DNA of 19,955 bases from an uncultured Clostridium sp. Its GTDB lineage: Bacteria; Bacillota; Clostridia; Lachnospirales; Anaerotignaceae. Positions 6,662 through 14,012 of this stretch are shown piece after piece. The notes beneath the pieces are model-generated. The model was given only the letters and a program-made list of their open reading frames with translations, was not told where the DNA came from and searched no databases. Both the position numbers and the translations under genes were made by a program. The first letter of the stretch is position 1; each line of letters begins with the position of its first letter. The stretch is taken from assembly GCA_947246775.1 (NCBI GenBank), contig CAMXTM010000005.1, forward strand, positions 1-19,955, in the 5' to 3' direction.

Positions 6662-8743
6662 TTAAATCTTTTTCCGCATAGAATTTAGGATTGCAATCAG
6701 TGCTACTCCTACATCAGCAAATACAGCAAGCCACATTGTCGCAATACCTGCTGCACCAAGCACAAGTACAACCGCTTTTACGCCAAGTGCAAATACAATA
6801 TTTTGATTTACAATACGATTTGTATTTTTTGCAATGACAATACCCTGCTCTATTTTTGCTATGTCATCATTCATAATGACAATATCGGCTGCTTCAATCG
6901 CTGCATCAGAACCAATTCCTCCCATAGCAATGCCTATATCTGCCCTTGCAAGCACTGGTGCATCGTTAATGCCATCGCCTACAAAGATAACTTTATTTTT
7001 ATTTTCCTTTTTTAATATTTTTTCTAATATTTCTACTTTATTTTGTGGCAAAAGTTCTGCATGACATTCCTCTAATGCTAATTCCTTTGCAATTTGATTT
7101 GCTGTTACTTGATTATCGCCTGTCAACATCACTGTATTTTTAATGCCAACTGCTTTTAATTTTTGTATTGCTTGTTTTGTTCCCTCTTTTATGGTATCTG
7201 CTACTACAACACTACCTGCAAATACTCCATTTTCTGCCACATATACAATGCTACCCATTCCATCATGTTTGATATAATCAATAGAAAATTGTTTCATCAA
7301 TTTTTCATTTCCTGCTAACACTGTTTTGTCTTCTATTTTACAGCAAACACCATGACCACCAATTTCTTGATATTGCTCTACATTTTCTGTAATTTCTCCG
7401 CATTTTGCTTCATATTGTTTTAAAATAGATAGCGCAATTGGGTGATTTGAATTTTTTTCTGCCTTTGCTGCCAACTCTAATACCATTTCTTTTGTATAAT
7501 TGTTTGCCTCATTGATTTCTACTACATCAAAAACGCCTTTTGTCAAAGTTCCTGTTTTATCAAATACAACTGTATCTGCATATTTTAAAGCATGAATATA
7601 GTTACTACCCTTTACGAGTATGCCATTTTTAGACGCTTCGCCTATTCCTGAAAAAAATCCCAATGGCACAGAAAGCACCAATGCACAAGGGCAAGATATA
7701 ACAAGGAATATCAATGCTCTACTTAACCACATTGTAAAACTACCGCCTACTACAAAAGGTGGTATCAACGCAAGCAAAACTGCCGCACAAACCACAAAAG
7801 GAGTATATATTCTTGCAAATTTTGTAATAAATTGCTCTGTTTTTGATTTTTTTGCTGTAGCATTTTCTACCATTTCTAGTATTTTTACAACAGTAGACTC
7901 TCCAAATGCCTTTGTCACTTGTATTTTTAATAAGCCATTGATATTTAAACTGCCACTATAGACATTTTCTCCTACTGAAATGCTAACTGGTAAGGATTCC
8001 CCTGTTAGTGCAGAAGTGTCTAACTCTCCGCTTCCCTCTGCTACAATGCCATCTAAAGGAATTTTTTCTCCAGCTTTTACTACAATATAATCTCCTACAG
8101 AAATCTCTGATGGGTCTACCTTTTGGGTTTGCTGTCCTACTACTAAATTGGCATAATCTGGTCTAATGTCCATCAGCCCTGCAATCGATTTTCTGGAACG
8201 GTCTACTGCATAAGATTGGAATGTTTCCCCTATTTGATAAAACAGCATAACAAATACTGCTTCTGGCATTTCTCCTAAAAAAATGGCGCCTATTGTGGAA
8301 ATTGCCATTAAAAAGTTTTCATCAAATACTTGCCCTTTTTTAATATTTTTGATGGCTCGCCACAAAACATCATACCCAAATACAAAATACGAAATTATAA
8401 ATGGCATAAAAGAAATATTTTGCTTGATTAACAGCACTCCTCCTAAAAAAAATACAATACCTGCACCAAAACGTGTGATTGTTTTTTGAAATCCCTGCTG
8501 AAATTCTGATTTTTGTGTGCTATTTTCTTTTTCCTTTTGCTGCTCTGATACGATAGATACTTCGACATCGGGTTCATGTTTATGTGTTATTTCTGTAATC
8601 TCTTTTAGTAATTCTGTTACCGAAACATCACTATCTGCTACTACTTCCATTTGCTGTTTTAAAAGATTTACTGTTGCACTTTTTACCTTTGATAATGCTT
8701 TTGTTCCTTCTTCTATTTCTCCTGCACAGTGCGCACAGTCCAA
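6662..8743 (-). CDS. cadA: Zn/Cd/Pb-type P1B ATPase, HMA domain truncated by a frameshift
   Basis: Exports soft divalent metals across the cytoplasmic membrane using ATP. Visible from the TTG at 8741-8743 (693 residues): an HMA metal site DCAHC (2-6), TGES (247-250, actuator), CPC (351-353, transport site), DKTGT (phosphorylated Asp395), SNHP (432-435), GDGIND (589-594), Lys656, and Asp677 in FADVG, the residue that distinguishes Zn/Cd pumps from Cu pumps. No ATG exists upstream in this frame; the open frame reaches back to a stop near 8809, and only the weak TTG is available, cutting off the first strand of the HMA fold. The upstream HMA ORF ends inside this one in another frame. A one-base indel in a longer gene (about 778 residues) explains this best. 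A pump made from the TTG alone would probably still work, since HMA domains are usually dispensable for transport. Confidence 0.9.
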   Translation of the reverse strand: MDCAHCAGEIEEGTKALSKVKSATVNLLKQQMEVVADSDVSVTELLKEITEITHKHEPDVEVSIVSEQQKEKENSTQKSEFQQGFQKTITRFGAGIVFFLGGVLLIKQNISFMPFIISYFVFGYDVLWRAIKNIKKGQVFDENFLMAISTIGAIFLGEMPEAVFVMLFYQIGETFQSYAVDRSRKSIAGLMDIRPDYANLVVGQQTQKVDPSEISVGDYIVVKAGEKIPLDGIVAEGSGELDTSALTGESLPVSISVGENVYSGSLNINGLLKIQVTKAFGESTVVKILEMVENATAKKSKTEQFITKFARIYTPFVVCAAVLLALIPPFVVGGSFTMWLSRALIFLVISCPCALVLSVPLGFFSGIGEASKNGILVKGSNYIHALKYADTVVFDKTGTLTKGVFDVVEINEANNYTKEMVLELAAKAEKNSNHPIALSILKQYEAKCGEITENVEQYQEIGGHGVCCKIEDKTVLAGNEKLMKQFSIDYIKHDGMGSIVYVAENGVFAGSVVVADTIKEGTKQAIQKLKAVGIKNTVMLTGDNQVTANQIAKELALEECHAELLPQNKVEILEKILKKENKNKVIFVGDGINDAPVLARADIGIAMGGIGSDAAIEAADIVIMNDDIAKIEQGIVIAKNTNRIVNQNIVFALGVKAVVLVLGAAGIATMWLAVFADVGVALIAILNSMRKKI

Positions 8744-8796
8744 TTTTCTTTTTCCTTTTGCTGCTCTGATACGATAGATACTTCGACATCGGGTTC
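8522..8796 (-). repeat. 54-bp exact direct repeat inside the two HMA units
   Basis: Positions 8522-8575 and 8743-8796 are identical over 54 bases at an offset of 221. Both encode EPDVEVSIVSEQQKEKEN, in different frames relative to each other. Similarity continues beyond, with substitutions, into the ITEI-HK coding part. The repeats end two 74-residue HMA units, so an in-frame tandem copy would be offset by 222. Confidence 0.95.
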
Positions 8797-8997
8797 GTAT
8801 TTATGCACTATTTCCGTAATTTGTGGTAATAATGCTTCTTCAAAACAATTTGCTTTTTTCTCTGCTAGCAGTTCCTGTTTGATTAAATTGATTTGCGGGT
8901 TTTGTAATTGCTCCAACTTTTTTATGTCTGCTGTTATCTTTTCAGCACAATGTGGACAGTCTAGCCCTTTTAGCTTAATTCTAATCACATTTTCCAT
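8713..8997 (-). CDS. Stand-alone HMA metal-binding domain, probably the split N-terminus of the ATPase
   Basis: A 94-residue protein with one HMA fold: strand VIRIKLKGL, metal site DCPHC (13-17), then the helix and strands up to about residue 75, and a charged linker. In this frame the last nine residues (WTVRTVQEK) are read out of the normal phase of the ATPase HMA sequence and end at TAG 8713-8715, 28 bases into the ATPase ORF. The ATG at 8995-8997 has a strong site (GAGGGG, 6 bases). It could act as a soluble metal chaperone, but the simplest reading is that it is the first HMA domain of the ATPase, cut off by a one-base deletion near 8743. An operator of the ArsR type lies 32 bases upstream. 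Confidence 0.85.
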   Translation of the reverse strand: MENVIRIKLKGLDCPHCAEKITADIKKLEQLQNPQINLIKQELLAEKKANCFEEALLPQITEIVHKYEPDVEVSIVSEQQKEKENWTVRTVQEK

Positions 8998-9028
8998 AAT
9001 ATTCCCCTCTTTTCTGATTAAATGTTCT

Positions 9029-9046
9029 TATGAATACTCATTCATA
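9029..9046 (-). promoter_or_regulatory. ArsR/CzrA-type operator upstream of the HMA-ATPase genes
   Basis: TATGAATACTCATTCATA is palindromic with the core TATGAA-N6-TTCATA, the same core as at the arsR promoter. It lies between arsR and the HMA ORF, suggesting that the pump genes are also directly controlled. No strong promoter hexamers are seen beside it. Confidence 0.65.
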
Positions 9047-9062
9047 TATATTGTGTTTTTTT

Positions 9063-9092
9063 AGGCTGCTTATGACAAACAGCCCTTTTTTT
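9063..9092 (+). terminator. Plus-strand terminator-like hairpin beyond the arsR stop
   Basis: GGCTG (9064-9068) pairs with CAGCC (9080-9084), with two further inner pairs, and CTTTTTTT follows on the plus strand. On the minus strand the hairpin is followed by A residues, so it should not stop the arsR transcript. No plus-strand gene ends here. Confidence 0.45.
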
Positions 9093-9450
9093 ATTCTACA
9101 TATCCTTTTTTATGGCAAATATGACTCATGCCTTGCTCCAAAACCATTTTTATATGCTCATCATCTAAAGAATAAAACACTGTTTTTCCCTCTTTGCGAT
9201 ATTTTACTAAATCATTTTGACGCAATACACGCAGTTGATGGGATACAGCAGATTGATTCATATTTAAGTTTTGTGCAATGTCTCCTACACATAACTCTTG
9301 ATTTAGCAATAAACGCAATAGTTTAATCCGTGTACTATCTCCAAACACTTTAAAAAATTCTGCTACATCATGTATAAAATCATTTTGCAGTTCTTGTTCC
9401 ATATCTACTTCATCAGAATATTGACATACTTTTTGTTGTTCTATCGTCAT
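9091..9450 (-). CDS. Zn-sensing ArsR/SmtB-family repressor (CzrA/SmtB type)
   Basis: A 119-residue winged-helix dimeric repressor that releases DNA on metal binding. The recognition helix lies in MNQSAVSHQLRVLR (64-77) and the wing in YRKEGKTVFYSL (84-95). The alpha-5 metal site is complete: Asp97-x-His99, His110 and His113, the D/H/H/H set of CzrA. The alpha-3 region reads ELCVGD (52-57), as in SmtB, with one Cys; Cys9 is in the N-terminal arm. CadC-like ELCVCD is absent, so zinc rather than cadmium/lead is the more likely signal. The ATG at 9448-9450 has AGGAGG six bases upstream. It has a near-perfect promoter with an operator overlapping the -10, indicating autoregulation, and is followed by the HMA-ATPase genes without a minus-strand terminator. 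Confidence 0.93.
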   Translation of the reverse strand: MTIEQQKVCQYSDEVDMEQELQNDFIHDVAEFFKVFGDSTRIKLLRLLLNQELCVGDIAQNLNMNQSAVSHQLRVLRQNDLVKYRKEGKTVFYSLDDEHIKMVLEQGMSHICHKKGYVE

Positions 9451-9469
9451 AGATGTCCTCCTATTCTAG

Positions 9470-9500
9470 TTCATATCAATATATGAACGTATATTCATAT
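9470..9500 (-). promoter_or_regulatory. Operator at the arsR promoter
   Basis: ATATGAACGTATATTCATAT (9481-9500) is a palindrome with the core TATGAA-N6-TTCATA, as in CzrA/SmtB operators. A third half-site, TTCATAT at 9470-9476, forms a second palindrome with the same central ATATGAA. The site overlaps the -10 element and the start point. Confidence 0.85.
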
Positions 9501-9527
9501 TATAAAACCTCTATCTTATTTTGTCAA
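9499..9527 (-). promoter_or_regulatory. Promoter of the arsR-HMA-ATPase unit
   Basis: On the minus strand TTGACA (9522-9527), a 17-base spacer and TATAAT (9499-9504) match the vegetative consensus at all twelve positions. Confidence 0.92.
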
Positions 9528-9559
9528 TAGGTTATTGTTAAAAATATTAAATTATTATA

Positions 9560-9591
9560 AAACCGAGAAAAACTTTTGTTTTTCTCGGTTT
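9560..9591. terminator. Terminator of the hydrolase gene
   Basis: AAACCGAGAAAAAC (9560-9573) and GTTTTTCTCGGTTT (9578-9591) form a 14-bp stem with a 4-base loop and A/T tracts at both sides. It lies just after the stop of the hydrolase (9603) and insulates arsR from it. Confidence 0.88.
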
Positions 9592-9602
9592 ATAAAGATA
9601 AC

Positions 9603-10544
9603 TTATTTCTCTAATGTTTGATAAATCCAGCGCAGCAAAAAACGGTAAACTTGTTTTTGGAATGTTTCTTGTAAAAGTTCGTGTCGTCCTCCTGTGTACA
9701 ATTTCATTTCTACATTTTCGCACTCTGCTTCTTTTAACCAATCATATACTTTTTCAACACCTTTGCCATAATCGCCTACTGGGTCATCTTTTCCAGAAAT
9801 TAAAAGCATAGGCAATTTTTTAGGCAATTTTTCTGCCCACTCTTTTGAAGACACTTCTTTTAATAGCAAAAATAGTTCTCTATATCCTGCATAAGTAAAT
9901 ACAAAACCACATTTTTCATCTTTTAAAAATTGGTCAACTGCTGTCTCATCACTGGAAAGCCAGTCATAACTTGTTCTTTTTGGTGCAAATCTTACATTAA
10001 AAGCACCAAACGCAAGACGGTTTACAGAATATCCTCTTTTCTTTGCTCCTTTTAATTTTGCGCCCTCTTTGCTGAGCAATATCGCAACATCTAATAATGG
10101 GCTACCTGCACTTGTTCCCATAAATACTGCACCAGTTAATTCCTCTCCCCAAAGAGTACAAAATTCTCTTGCTAAAAAAGAACCCATACTATGACCGATT
10201 AAAAAATAAGGCAGGTCTGGAAATCTCTTTTGCACAAATTCCATAACATAGCGCATATCTTCTATTAAATATTTCCAACTTCCTTCTTCTTCACCAAAAA
10301 AGCCTCTATCTTCCCAATGTTCTACAGAGCGTCCATGTCCTGTATGGTCATTACCACACACAACAAAACCTTGTTTTGCCAAAAAAGCTGCAAATCTTTC
10401 ATATCTTAGTATATGCTCCTCCATACCATGAACAATTTGTATAATGCCTTTGTATTTTATAAAACCATCTGCTGTCCAAACACAGCCATATAATTGGTGA
10501 CCATCTCCTTTTGCTGGAAATGTAAATTCTCTCCTCGTTACCAT
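9603..10544 (-). CDS. Alpha/beta hydrolase, lysophospholipase/monoacylglycerol lipase type
   Basis: A 313-residue soluble serine hydrolase of the Hydrolase_4 (S33-like) family, which contains PldB/YtpA lysophospholipases and monoacylglycerol lipases. Landmarks: the oxyanion motif HGMEEH (39-44), NDHTGHGRS (65-73), the nucleophile elbow GHSMG with Ser119, Asp254 in SGKDDPVG, and His288 in GGRHE. All three catalytic residues are present. There is no signal peptide, so it acts in the cytoplasm, probably on lysolipids or acylglycerols. The ATG at 10542-10544 has GGAGGAG six bases upstream. An ArsR-type palindrome about 80 bases upstream links it to the neighbouring metal regulator. It has its own terminator at 9560-9591. 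The exact substrate cannot be told from sequence. Confidence 0.92.
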   Translation of the reverse strand: MVTRREFTFPAKGDGHQLYGCVWTADGFIKYKGIIQIVHGMEEHILRYERFAAFLAKQGFVVCGNDHTGHGRSVEHWEDRGFFGEEEGSWKYLIEDMRYVMEFVQKRFPDLPYFLIGHSMGSFLAREFCTLWGEELTGAVFMGTSAGSPLLDVAILLSKEGAKLKGAKKRGYSVNRLAFGAFNVRFAPKRTSYDWLSSDETAVDQFLKDEKCGFVFTYAGYRELFLLLKEVSSKEWAEKLPKKLPMLLISGKDDPVGDYGKGVEKVYDWLKEAECENVEMKLYTGGRHELLQETFQKQVYRFLLRWIYQTLEK

Positions 10545-10587
10545 ACAAGTCTCCTCCTCTTTTTTTATTTAATTAAAATAGCAATTT

Positions 10588-10607
10588 TCAGTGCAATATA
10601 GCACTGA
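10588..10607. repeat. 7-bp inverted repeat in the hydrolase leader
   Basis: TCAGTGC-aatata-GCACTGA. On the minus strand it lies in the expected 5' leader of the hydrolase mRNA and downstream of the SGNH gene. No T-run follows, so a terminator role is weak; a leader hairpin or operator is equally possible. Confidence 0.4.
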
Positions 10608-10626
10608 TAATAGCTATAAAATATAG

Positions 10627-10648
10627 TATATGAATTTATATTCATTAG
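10627..10648 (-). promoter_or_regulatory. ArsR-type operator upstream of the hydrolase
   Basis: TATGAA (10629-10634), six bases, TTCATT (10641-10646): 11 of 12 half-site bases match the arsR operator. TATACT on the minus strand flanks it at both sides (10625-10630 and 10647-10652), so it probably overlaps the hydrolase promoter. Confidence 0.5.
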
Positions 10649-10667
10649 TATAGCATTTTTTTTAATA

Positions 10668-12809
10668 TTAACCTTCTATTTCTGCTAAATATTTTATAAA
10701 AGCATAGGTTGTTGTTGCCATATTTTTATAACCATGCAAATTTGGGTGTGTTGTATCTGTTACAGTCATAGGTTTTGATTTATCTGTGGATTCTATCCAT
10801 TTAAAATTCATAGATGGATTGATTGCCATAGAAATCGCTGATAAATAAATACCATCTGCTTCTTTATTAGCATACTGTTCTATTAATGTTTTTGTCAATT
10901 CTAAACGGGTATTTTTTGCACCATCTGTACTTTCTTGTGAAAATAGCATGGTTGGTGTATTCAATATAATTTTAATGTTAGGATTATATTGATGAATACT
11001 CTGGAATATGGTATTAAAATAACCTATAATTTCATCATGGCTATTATGTCCTACTAAATTCAAGTCATTTACGCCAAGACTCACTACAACATAATCTACA
11101 TTTGCATACTCATTGCTTTCCATATAATATTTAAAATCAAATTTACCCTCTTTTAAAAATGGATTTGGAAAACCATATTTTGTTTGTTCATTACAGTAAT
11201 CATAAGCTGTCCAACCGCCTCGTCCCTCATGTTTATTTTCTTCTGTCCCTCTTGTTCCTATCAATTTTATATGCATTGCATCATTTTGAAATAGTTGTTG
11301 TACACAATCTGTATATATATTTTCGTTAATTAAACTATCACCCAAAAATAATACTGTTTTTTCTAGTCCTGCTCCTGCTTCTTTTCCTACCTTTATTATT
11401 TTTGTAGATGCTTGTACACTTTCGTCACTTTCTAATGCAAATGTTACATCTGTACCGATATTAGAAAGAGAAACGCCATCTTTTGTATTGATTTTTTGCC
11501 CATCATTTCCTAATAAAACAATATTATCTACTGCTCCATTGATAAGTGCATTATAAGGATATTGTATCATGTCTACCGTTTCAACTACTGGTGTATATGC
11601 TGTTAGTATCAATTCTTTTTGCTGTATACAACTATCATTGATACCTGTTGTACTATAGTCAAATCCATGCACTCCCTCTACTGGTGCTTTTAATTTTGCC
11701 AAATTGATTTTTATTTCTGCTGACGCTGTTTCTGGTGCATTGTCTTTTGGCTCTAAACGGATTTCTGCGGGTTTATCAGACAAAAAATCACTTTTATCAT
11801 ATCTGATTTCACCATAAAAACGATGACCATTTTCATTATTGATAGAAAGTCCTAAGGTATCCCTGCTTGTTGCAATATTCATAACATAAAAATGTTGTTG
11901 CTCCGTTTCTCCATATATTTTAATTTCTGTTACAGCATCTAAAAACTGATTCATAATATCATTGCCTGTTTGTTTTACGGTAAACAGTTTTTGATTTAAT
12001 GTTGTTTCTTTTATACGTCCAATTTTAATGCTAGAATCCAAAAAGCCTACTTTATTCCAATCTACTTTATTTAATTTGTTTTGCATATCTTTATCAAATG
12101 GCTCAAACTGGCTTTCTTCTAAAGCATACAAAAATTTTACTGGTGTTTGTGCGTCATATTGTGCCTTTAAATAGGCTGACAATGTTTCTACTGTAGACAT
12201 ATTTTTAACATTCATTGTACGCATATATATTTTTTGTCTGTTTTCGCTAAAGGAAATACCATCATATATATTTTTTAGCTGTGATTCTAATATATGTACA
12301 TCAAAGTGAGTACACAGCCCATTTCTTGCTAATACTTTTTCTGGTGCCGTACATTCAAATATTGTTGTATTTTTATTATAAAATTTTCCCTCTTTTGCTT
12401 TTTGCCAATCTTCTGAACCGTCAAAAATTTTTAGACCAACATTTCTTTCTACTCCCCAAGTGCCATTTCTACAAACAATTTTATCTGCATAGGCATCAGA
12501 CAGTTTATACAATGGGTGAGAAAGTGGTACATCAATAATATCATCTTTATCTAAAAGTTGTATTATGCCATTTTCTCCTAATCCCTCTATAGTTGCTGGA
12601 TTATATGGATTGATATTATATATTGTAGAAGATTTTGTAACAACTGCTTTTCCCTCGATAAAAATTGGTACAGTATACTCTATTTTTTCGCTACTTTGTT
12701 CTATTATATTGTCTATCTTTTCATTTTGCTGTATTTCTTCTGCAAAAACGGTTGTACTTGCCATCATACATACCATTACCGCAGAAATAACATTTTTATG
12801 TAGTTTCAA
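10668..12809 (-). CDS. Secreted SGNH/GDSL hydrolase with phage-tail-like N-terminal module
   Basis: About 713 residues from a TTG at 12807-12809, chosen because GGGGAGG lies seven bases upstream and because it yields a normal signal peptide (KLHKN, then VISAVMVCMMASTTVFA, cleaved before EE). An ATG at 12830 has no ribosome binding site. The C-terminal third is an SGNH hydrolase: block I FLGDSL (Ser492), block III LGVND (Asn581), block V DTTHPN (His688), so an esterase or deacetylase acting outside the cell, perhaps on glycans. Residues about 95-240 (LYKL, DGSEDW, NTTIF, CTHF, then PVKFLYALEE) resemble a module common in phage tail and receptor-binding proteins. The middle region is unrecognised. 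No anchor is seen. A good promoter lies upstream; no clear terminator follows. Confidence 0.88.
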   Translation of the reverse strand: MKLHKNVISAVMVCMMASTTVFAEEIQQNEKIDNIIEQSSEKIEYTVPIFIEGKAVVTKSSTIYNINPYNPATIEGLGENGIIQLLDKDDIIDVPLSHPLYKLSDAYADKIVCRNGTWGVERNVGLKIFDGSEDWQKAKEGKFYNKNTTIFECTAPEKVLARNGLCTHFDVHILESQLKNIYDGISFSENRQKIYMRTMNVKNMSTVETLSAYLKAQYDAQTPVKFLYALEESQFEPFDKDMQNKLNKVDWNKVGFLDSSIKIGRIKETTLNQKLFTVKQTGNDIMNQFLDAVTEIKIYGETEQQHFYVMNIATSRDTLGLSINNENGHRFYGEIRYDKSDFLSDKPAEIRLEPKDNAPETASAEIKINLAKLKAPVEGVHGFDYSTTGINDSCIQQKELILTAYTPVVETVDMIQYPYNALINGAVDNIVLLGNDGQKINTKDGVSLSNIGTDVTFALESDESVQASTKIIKVGKEAGAGLEKTVLFLGDSLINENIYTDCVQQLFQNDAMHIKLIGTRGTEENKHEGRGGWTAYDYCNEQTKYGFPNPFLKEGKFDFKYYMESNEYANVDYVVVSLGVNDLNLVGHNSHDEIIGYFNTIFQSIHQYNPNIKIILNTPTMLFSQESTDGAKNTRLELTKTLIEQYANKEADGIYLSAISMAINPSMNFKWIESTDKSKPMTVTDTTHPNLHGYKNMATTTYAFIKYLAEIEG

Positions 12810-12898
12810 AAAAAAACCTCCCCTAATCATAAAATATATTTTTTGTATAAATATGCTTATTCTTTTTATAAAACACCTCAACTGATTACTTTCATTAC

Positions 12899-12927
12899 AT
12901 TATAGTACAATAGTGGTAAAATCACAA
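12899..12927 (-). promoter_or_regulatory. Promoter of the SGNH hydrolase gene
   Basis: On the minus strand TTGTGA (12922-12927), a 17-base spacer and TATAAT (12899-12904). The start point near 12892 leaves a leader of about 80 bases. Confidence 0.8.
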
Positions 12928-12990
12928 CTGCAATATTTTAGAATATGTTACAAAGTTATTTTTTGTCATTATTTCTTTTATTATGGATTT

Positions 12991-13021
12991 ATTTTTGATA
13001 TAATAATAATATATCAAAAAT
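12991..13021 (+). promoter_or_regulatory. Promoter -10 within a 12-bp inverted repeat
   Basis: ATTTTTGATATA (12991-13002) and TATATCAAAAAT (13010-13021) are exact complements around a 7-base centre. TATAAT at 12999-13004, the likely -10 of the DUF4097 gene, lies inside. The overlap suggests an operator; the -35 is weak, as expected if an activator or special regulator is involved. Confidence 0.55.
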
Positions 13022-13049
13022 GTAACAAAATATAGAGGGGGCTTTGCAT

Positions 13050-13946
13050 ATGAAAAAAAAATTATTATCTCTTTTATGCATTCTCTGTTGTGCCACAACA
13101 CTATGCTCTATTAATGTATTTTCTAAAACTGGCACTTCTGAGCAGCAACAAAGGCAAAAAACAGTTACTGTAAAACAAATGACACTTTCCCCAAAAGAAT
13201 TTGACACGATTGAAAAAATAAACATTATATGGGCAAGAGGACAAGTCAATATCAGTCAATCTCAAGACGAAAACGTTTATATTACAGAAAAAGCATTTGT
13301 TAAGCCAAAAGAAACCGAAGTTTTTGGCATTTCTATGAAACAAGACACTCTTTTTATACAAGACTACAATTCTTTGTCTAATTTATCTTTAGATAGTTCT
13401 ATGAATACAAAAGAATACCAAAATCTACTACAACAATATTATGATACAGAATACGATTTAGAAATTGCGTTACCTCAAAAACAATACAAAGAATTTTATT
13501 TTAAAACAGTTAATGCAAACTGCAATTTAGAAAACAATACTTTTAATACTATCATAACTGAAACAGTCAATGGTGCTATGGAATTAAAGGATATTGATGC
13601 AAAAACAATTCAGTCTAACACAATAAATGGCAATATTACATTTTCTTCTAATATCAATGCGCAGCAATGTCATTTAGAATCTGTAAACGGCAATATTGAT
13701 GCTACTTTTACAGCACTACCTGATACTTTATTTGTTTCTGATACCAACGGCAACATTATCCTTACATTACCAGAAAATGACGGTTTTGTAATAGACAAAA
13801 GCAAATTAAAAACAACAAAAAATTTAAGTAGTTCTTTTCATTTAAAAGATGCTAACAACAAAAAAACATATAAAAATGGTCAAACACCAATTGATATTGT
13901 TTGCATTAATGGCAGTGTAACACTTAAAAAATTAAATAATAATTGA
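13050..13946 (+). CDS. Secreted DUF4097-type (putative adhesin) protein
   Basis: A 298-residue exported protein. The ATG at 13050-13052 is chosen over a TTG six bases upstream because GAGGGGG lies eight bases before it. The signal peptide is MKKK followed by LLSLLCILCCATTLCSINVF, with probable cleavage near FS-KT; there is no valid lipobox despite the cysteines. The second half shows the repeating strand pattern of the DUF4097 beta-helix: TVNGAMEL, TINGNITF, SVNGNIDATF, DTNGNIILTL, CINGSVTL. Proteins of this family are often near envelope-stress regulators, but none is adjacent here. The function is unknown; the role as an adhesin is only the family label. A terminator-like stem follows and overlaps the next gene's ribosome binding site. 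Confidence 0.85.
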   Translation: MKKKLLSLLCILCCATTLCSINVFSKTGTSEQQQRQKTVTVKQMTLSPKEFDTIEKINIIWARGQVNISQSQDENVYITEKAFVKPKETEVFGISMKQDTLFIQDYNSLSNLSLDSSMNTKEYQNLLQQYYDTEYDLEIALPQKQYKEFYFKTVNANCNLENNTFNTIITETVNGAMELKDIDAKTIQSNTINGNITFSSNINAQQCHLESVNGNIDATFTALPDTLFVSDTNGNIILTLPENDGFVIDKSKLKTTKNLSSSFHLKDANNKKTYKNGQTPIDIVCINGSVTLKKLNNN

Positions 13947-13956
13947 TTAAAAAAAT

Positions 13957-14012
13957 CCCCATTTTCTATTTTCTGCATACCATAGCAGTAATACGATAAA
14001 TGGGGTGTTTTT
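13957..14012 (+). terminator. Terminator-like stem overlapping the next ribosome binding site
   Basis: CCCCATTT (13957-13964) pairs with AAATGGGG (13998-14005); a small inner hairpin, CTGC/GCAG (13973-13976 and 13985-13988), lies in the loop, and TGTTTTT follows. The GGGGTG in the 3' arm is also the only ribosome binding site for the ATG at 14013. Confidence 0.6.

Noticed and set aside
8740..8760. A canonical programmed -1 frameshift signal at the HMA/ATPase junction
   Set aside because: The needed shift is -1 and the area is A-rich, but in the HMA frame no X-XXY-YYZ heptamer is present and the A-runs (five and four) are too short for typical polymerase slippage. It is kept only as an alternative in the finding.
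12830..12881. Longer starts for the SGNH hydrolase (ATG at 12830 or TTG at 12881)
   Set aside because: Neither has a ribosome binding site, and both would put extra hydrophobic residues before a complete signal peptide. The TTG at 12809 has GGGGAGG at the right distance.
12281..12885. Two plus-strand open frames opposite the start of the SGNH gene
   Set aside because: They have no ribosome binding site and their hydrophobic peptides follow from AT-rich antisense sequence; the minus-strand frame has a signal peptide and a catalytic domain.
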